From positions 1-64,000 of the forward strand of contig JAKSXM010000285.1 of the NCBI GenBank assembly GCA_022575985.1: a DNA stretch of 64,000 bases. Reading direction: 5' to 3'. Below the pieces are notes generated by a model, which did not search any database, was not told the DNA's origin, and was given only the letters and a program-made list of their open reading frames with translations. This stretch comes from Anagrus nilaparvatae (taxonomy: Eukaryota > Arthropoda > Insecta > Hymenoptera > Mymaridae). Made by a program: the position numbers and the translations under genes. This document shows, piece by piece, positions 59,676 through 64,000 of this stretch. Positions within the stretch are counted from its first letter, which is position 1. Each line of letters starts with the position of its first letter.

Positions 59676-60471
59676 AAACTCGAAAAAAAACATTTATTTT
59701 TAACGAAAATTAAACTTTTAGAGGTTAGGATGTCCCAAATCAAAAAAAAACTTTTTTCACGCGAAAGTACGTGAAAAATGGTTAACTTCTAGAAAAAAAA
59801 AATTGGGGTTTAAAAATTTTTAGTTGCGTAAGCCCAAAGTTAGAAAAAGGAAGATTTTTTACTTTGCGCTGTCGATAAAGCAGTGATTTTTAGCAAAAAA
59901 TAGGAAAATCTTTTTCTAAAAAATTGTGATTTTGCATTTAGTTTATTCCTGTTTTTTCAAAAAATTTATATCTACTGTTCATAAAAATATTTTAATGGCA
60001 TAACAGCCATTTTTTAGGGTTTTTCGACGTTTTTTGCAATTTTAGGTTTGGTTATGCAGAGGTGAGTTAAAAATAAACAAATCTCAAAAAAGTAGACCCT
60101 TTGACAAAATTTTTGAGAACTTGAACGTCCAAATCGGTTGTTTCTATTTGACATGATGAATTTTTAAAAATTAAAAACTAAAAATTCCGCTCAGAAAACA
60201 GCTTTAAAAAGTATGAGCACACGAATTGCCCCTCAATTTATCATATGGAGATTGAAGGTAATTGATATTCGAGTCGATTAGTATATGTTAGAAAAGTGTA
60301 GCTCCCCCAAATTTTCGCGCTATTTTCAAAAAACCACGTTTCCAATGTTATTATAAACCAACTTCGGGAGGTTTTTTGTCACCAAAAAAGCACCATTTCC
60401 TGAGAATCTCAAATTGCTCCTCTCCAGAGCAGATTTTGCCGAATATTCACCCCCCCCCCTTTGTTTCTTAA
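59676..60471. other. Non-coding interior of the composite insertion
   Basis: Contains an internal repeat-like stretch (for example ttttttagggtttttcgacg) but no recognisable gene, arm or end. No homologous copy seen elsewhere in the window. Confidence 0.4.
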
Positions 60472-63047
60472 AAGACTACTGCGGAATAAGGTATGGTTTC
60501 CGGCCCCAGCATATTTTTCGCATTTTTTTGGCTCAATTTGATGATTTATGATAAAAAATAAGATTCCGAGGGTCGGCACCCCTCCACCCCCCCTGCGTTA
60601 CCCCTGGGGGGTTGAAACGTGTTTTTCACTAAAAATTAATATCTCCGGGCCGAATCATCCGATTGGGGCGCGGTTGGTATCAAAATTTTCGTTTTAAAAA
60701 AATACACCAAAAAAAAATTTTTTTTTTTATTTTTGAACTCATTTTGAGGTTCAAAACTTCGAAAAACGTCATTTTTGGCTTTTTTGACGGTCTAAAAATT
60801 GAGATATCTCAGGATAGAGGAAAAACTCCTTTTTTTCGCGCTCAGGGAAACTTTGTCTAAGACTACTTTTCAAAATTCCGTCGAAAAAATGGCAACTTTT
60901 ACGGTGCGTTACTCGCAATTGACGATTATGTAAAACAAATCGTGTTTTATTTTTTGCTTCTTTTATCATACCATCTAATATTTTATTTTAAATCTAAAAT
61001 TAGCTTTTTTATGGTTTTTTTTATGTTTTTTTCATAATTTTTTCATAAAAAAACGATATTTCACCTATATTCTACCAAAAGACTTCATTTATTTCACGAA
61101 ATCTCTTTTAATTTTCGCAATAATCAATAGGATGATCATCTATTTGAAAAAAAAAATTGAAGGCACGCCTTACTGATACGTTTCTTTGGGTATCTTAGAC
61201 CATATAAAGTGATAAACAAACTAGGAATAGCAAAATTTTTGCTCGCATAGTTTTTTTTTGAGTTGACAAACTCATAATCACGTTTTTTCAATATTTAAAA
61301 ATAACCAATTTTGGAATTTTTTTGTTATAAATTCAAATTATTTTTTAAATGATGGATTTATGTTTTTTCACTTTTCTTATATTTACAATTTACTAAAAAG
61401 AGTATATTTAAGACCAAAGAATACAAATTTTCAACGTCTTGGAGCAGTTTAAATGTTAGATATTGGGTTTTTTAATAATTCATTAACTTGGGATTTTTCT
61501 AACAGATTCAAATGATGTTAAAAACTGGACTAAAAACGTACTTCGTTTTAGTTTTTCCTGTACAATTCGAATTCACTATTCATTTTTACATTTAACGACG
61601 CTTTATAGGAGAAAAATTCATTATTTTAGTTTTTAGGGCCCCAATTTTCAGGGAGCCAATATTTAAAATTTAGCATTTTTTAAGAAAAAACTTTCTGAAT
61701 TTATAAGAGTTACATACATTTTTTTCTCAGAAATTCGATTAAAAGTTGCTAAAACCATTTGAATCTGCTAGAAAAATCCAAGTATATGAATTTTTAAAAA
61801 CCCCAATATTTACCTTTTGAGCTAGATTTAAATTAGAAGTTGAAAATTGAAAAATTGTGATTTTTGGTCTTAAATATATATATGCATATAAAGAAAAGAG
61901 AGTATACTCATTTTAGTAAGTTGTGAATGCAAAACAAGTGAAAAAACATAAATCCATCATTTAGAATAATTTTAATTTATAAAAAAAATAATTCAGAAAT
62001 CGGTTTTTTTTTTAATATCGTAAAAACGTGATTTGAGTCTTCCAACTAAAGAAAAAAAATATAGGGCAAGCAAAATATTTTCTGTTTCTCACTTGTTCGT
62101 CACATTCTATGGTCTAAAGAACCCAAAGAAATGTAACAGGAAGGTGTGCGTTCAATTTTGTTCTTTATAAAGTTGATCATCCTAAGCGCAATCTTTCTGC
62201 GGATTTTCCATATAGTAGTTAAAAATGAGGTTTTACGTTCAAATAATTATATAATTCAATATGTTGATTAATTAAATTTATCGTTATTTGTGAACTAATT
62301 TAATACATTTTTTAAGAATAAATCACTTTCTTCAAAATAATTATTTATAATAAAAGTGTTAGTAAATTAATTATTATTAATAAGGAAAATAGATATTATA
62401 TTGTGAAAATTAAAAGAGATTTCATGAAATAAATGAAGTCCTTTGGTAGAGTATAGGTGAAATATCGTTTTTTTATGAAAAAATTATAAGAAAAACATAA
62501 AAAAGACCATAAAAAAGCTAATTTTAGATTTAAAATAAAATATTAGATGGTATGATAAAATAAGCAAAAAATAAAACACGTATTGTTTTACATAATCGTC
62601 AATTGCGAGTAACGCACCGTAAAAGTTGCCATTTTTTCGACGGAATTTTGAAAAGTAGTCTTAGACAAAGTTTCCCTGAGCGCGAAAAAAAGGAGTTTTT
62701 CCTCTATCCTGAGATATCTCAATTTTTAGACCGTCAAAAAAGCCAAAAATGACGTTTTTCGAAGTTTTGAACCTCAAAATGAGTTCAAAAATAAAAAAAA
62801 AAATTTTTTTTTGGTGTATTTTTTCAAAACGAAAAGTTTGATACCAACCGCGCCCCAATCGGATGATTCGGCCCGGAGATATTAATTTTTAGTGAAAAAC
62901 ACGTTTCAACCCCCCAGGGGTAACGCAGGGGGGGTGGAGGGGTGCCGACCCTCGGAATCTTATTTTTTATCATATATCATCAAATTGAGCCAAAAAAATG
63001 CGAAAAATATGCTGGGGCCGGAAACCATACCTTATTCCGCAGTAGTC
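60472..63047. mobile_element. Giant palindrome, 2.6 kb
   Basis: Starts gactactgcggaataaggta and ends with its complement. The outer arms (about 60472-61090 and 62440-63047) are near-identical reverse complements. Further inward pairing continues with more mismatches (for example tttctttgggt phrases at about 61182 and its complement near 62116) to a centre near 61620. Outer parts are unusually GC-rich (ccgagggtcggcacccctcc and similar). Frames at 60663-60860 and 62661-62858 are the two arms of the same palindrome, not genes. A rearranged core fragment is at 43201-43910. Confidence 0.8.
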
Positions 63048-63563
63048 TTTTTTCTTGAAAAATAAAAAATACTCCATTGTTATTTTTCTTTCTGGACGTA
63101 GCACCTCATTATTTCTATAAAAGTTCTAATATCTAGAAAAATCGGTTTTACTCAATTTCTTGGATCTAATATGTAATTTTTTGAAAATTTTTCTTCTTAA
63201 AATTTGTGCCATTAAAAAATAATGTTACTCTGCTTTACTACTTTTACCTAATTTTTTTATATTGATTTATTAGTTATAAAAATATCGTTCTTACTCTGTT
63301 CTTACTCGATTTTTTGGATCTGATCGCCAATTATTTGAAAATTTTTTCCTCGAAATTTGATGCATTAGAAAATACAAAAAACAACATTAAATTCTTTTCT
63401 TTTTGATCGTAGTACCTATTTTGTTTTCATGGGAGTTCTAGTTTTTAGAAATTCAATATTATTAATTTCTTAATTTCACTGATTTCAATTTAAGAATAGT
63501 AAAAATGTTTGTCTCATTATTTTTTCCGTCCAAAAATAATATCATTTTTTATTAAAGTAATTT

Positions 63564-63762
63564 TTTTTGTCAGCAGCCAGAAAGCACGTATTTCCCGGCT
63601 GCTGCGTGATCGGAAAAGAAGTTTCTCGCCACTGACGAAGAAAAATCGAATACAACCTTTGTCCATAAATGACCCAAATTGCAGTTTACGAACCTCGGCT
63701 TCGCCTAGGATGGTAATTTACATGCGATTTGGGCCATTCTTTACTTTTCTGGACACGGGTTC
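63564..63762. repeat. Hairpin repeat family R1, copy 3, with 7-bp direct repeat
   Basis: Inserted in the 156-bp repeat array between GTAATTT at 63557-63563 and GTAATTT at 63763-63769. Compared with the intact duplicate (near 54922), only one such site exists there. It carries the R1 motifs inverted: CAAATTGCAGTTTACGAACC, CTCGGCTTCGCCTAGGATGG, ATGCGATTTGGGCCATTC, GGACACGGGTTC. The insertion shows R1 is a mobile unit of about 199 bp. Confidence 0.7.
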
Positions 63763-63845
63763 GTAATTTACTATTTTTTTCTTTTTGGATGTAATACCTT
63801 ATTTTTTCTATGGAAGTTTAAAAGCAATATCAAGGAAAAAGTCAT

Positions 63846-64000
63846 TAAGAATATTTTGTTATTGCTTGAGGAACCGTAGTGCCAATGATTTGGCAGCGTT
63901 TTTTACCTAGTTTTTTTATACGAAAGTTCAACTTAAAAGAAATTTATTTTTCTTCCCACTGACGCGGAGAAAAATAATATATGACGCATTATTTTTTTTT
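63846..64000. repeat. Diverged copy of sequence near 55617-56020
   Basis: 63870-63925 resembles 55965-56025 (gaaaccgtaatttcaataat type) and 63925-64000 resembles 55617-55695 (aaaagaaatttatttttctt, ggagaaaaataatat). The relationship runs off the end of the window. Confidence 0.5.

Larger units (their letters stand above)
58761..63057. mobile_element. Composite 4.3-kb insertion with 10-bp direct repeat
   Basis: The inserted DNA is 58771-63047, flanked by TTTTTTCTTG at 58761-58770 and 63048-63057. The duplication partner 53600-55010 has only one such site (near 54392, as ttttttgcttg). The insert comprises a family-P foldback with a lost left end, a non-coding stretch and a 2.6-kb palindrome. 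Its two outer ends do not look complementary, so it may be several insertions or an element with one end replaced. The T-run makes the exact TSD length uncertain. Confidence 0.6.
57977..63845. repeat. Segmental duplication, second copy, split by insertions
   Basis: The duplicate of 53600-55010 runs 57977-58770, is interrupted by a 4.3-kb insertion, resumes at 63058 and continues to about 63845, with a second interruption by R1 at 63564-63762. The intact copy gives the uninterrupted sequence on both breakpoints, so insertion is the event rather than deletion in copy 1. Confidence 0.75.

Noticed and set aside
60663..62858. Two nearly identical 65-codon frames on opposite strands
   Set aside because: They are the two arms of the 2.6-kb palindrome. 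Similarity reflects arm identity, not protein conservation.
1..64000. tRNA, rRNA or CRISPR
   Set aside because: I looked for B-box-like GGTTCGAATCC, rRNA-like blocks and regularly spaced identical repeats with unique spacers. None were found.
1..64000. Integrated polydnavirus or other viral segment
   Set aside because: Considered because a parasitoid wasp is a plausible host. No viral gene or segment-end structure was recognised.

Overview
The window is eukaryotic nuclear DNA: roughly three quarters A+T by eye, split genes with GT..AG introns, TATA boxes and AATAAA signals, and very many DNA transposons. Two genes are classical six-cysteine odorant-binding proteins (OBPs), a family typical of insects, so I read it as an insect contig. 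A hymenopteran such as a parasitoid wasp is my best guess, from overall character only. I saw no rRNA, tRNA, CRISPR or bacterial-type operon.

Layout. (1) About 1-12 kb, and perhaps further, is mostly intron of a minus-strand gene. I support two exons of exactly 60 nt each (3330-3389 and 11462-11521). They join in frame and look like the linker just upstream of the DNA-binding domain of an ERG/Ets65A-type ETS transcription factor. The ETS domain itself would lie left of the window. (2) About 12-25 kb is AT-rich non-coding DNA with several foldback elements and one GC-richer, promoter-like island (14.64-15.24 kb). (3) 26.6-30.3 kb holds two small paralogous intronless coiled-coil genes on the minus strand, separated by nested foldback elements. 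(4) 32.9-36.2 kb is a DNA transposon with terminal inverted repeats (TIRs) of about 0.7 kb and a transposase gene broken by one stop codon. (5) 36.2-41.7 kb is gene-poor with possible regulatory islands. (6) 41.7-48 kb holds TG microsatellites, a roughly 156-bp tandem repeat, nested foldbacks, and a two-exon secreted-protein gene whose end is supplied by an inserted MITE. (7) 49.0-51.6 kb is a MULE-type transposon carrying FLYWCH/transposase fragments, nested in a larger foldback. (8) 52.2-56.9 kb contains two divergently transcribed OBP genes with matching intron positions and phases. (9) 53.6-55.0 kb and 57.98-63.85 kb are two copies of one segment; the second copy is split by a 4.3-kb insertion and by a 0.2-kb hairpin element.

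The dominant feature is long inverted-repeat (foldback) elements. About a dozen families were found, with arms of about 0.1 to 0.7 kb, several nested in one another and several with exact target-site duplications (TSDs). Transcripts through these would form long hairpins. The cellular genes appear unrelated in function: a neural or developmental transcription factor, chemosensory carrier proteins, an unknown secreted protein and two unknown coiled-coil proteins. All coordinates were read by eye; element edges without a TSD are approximate.
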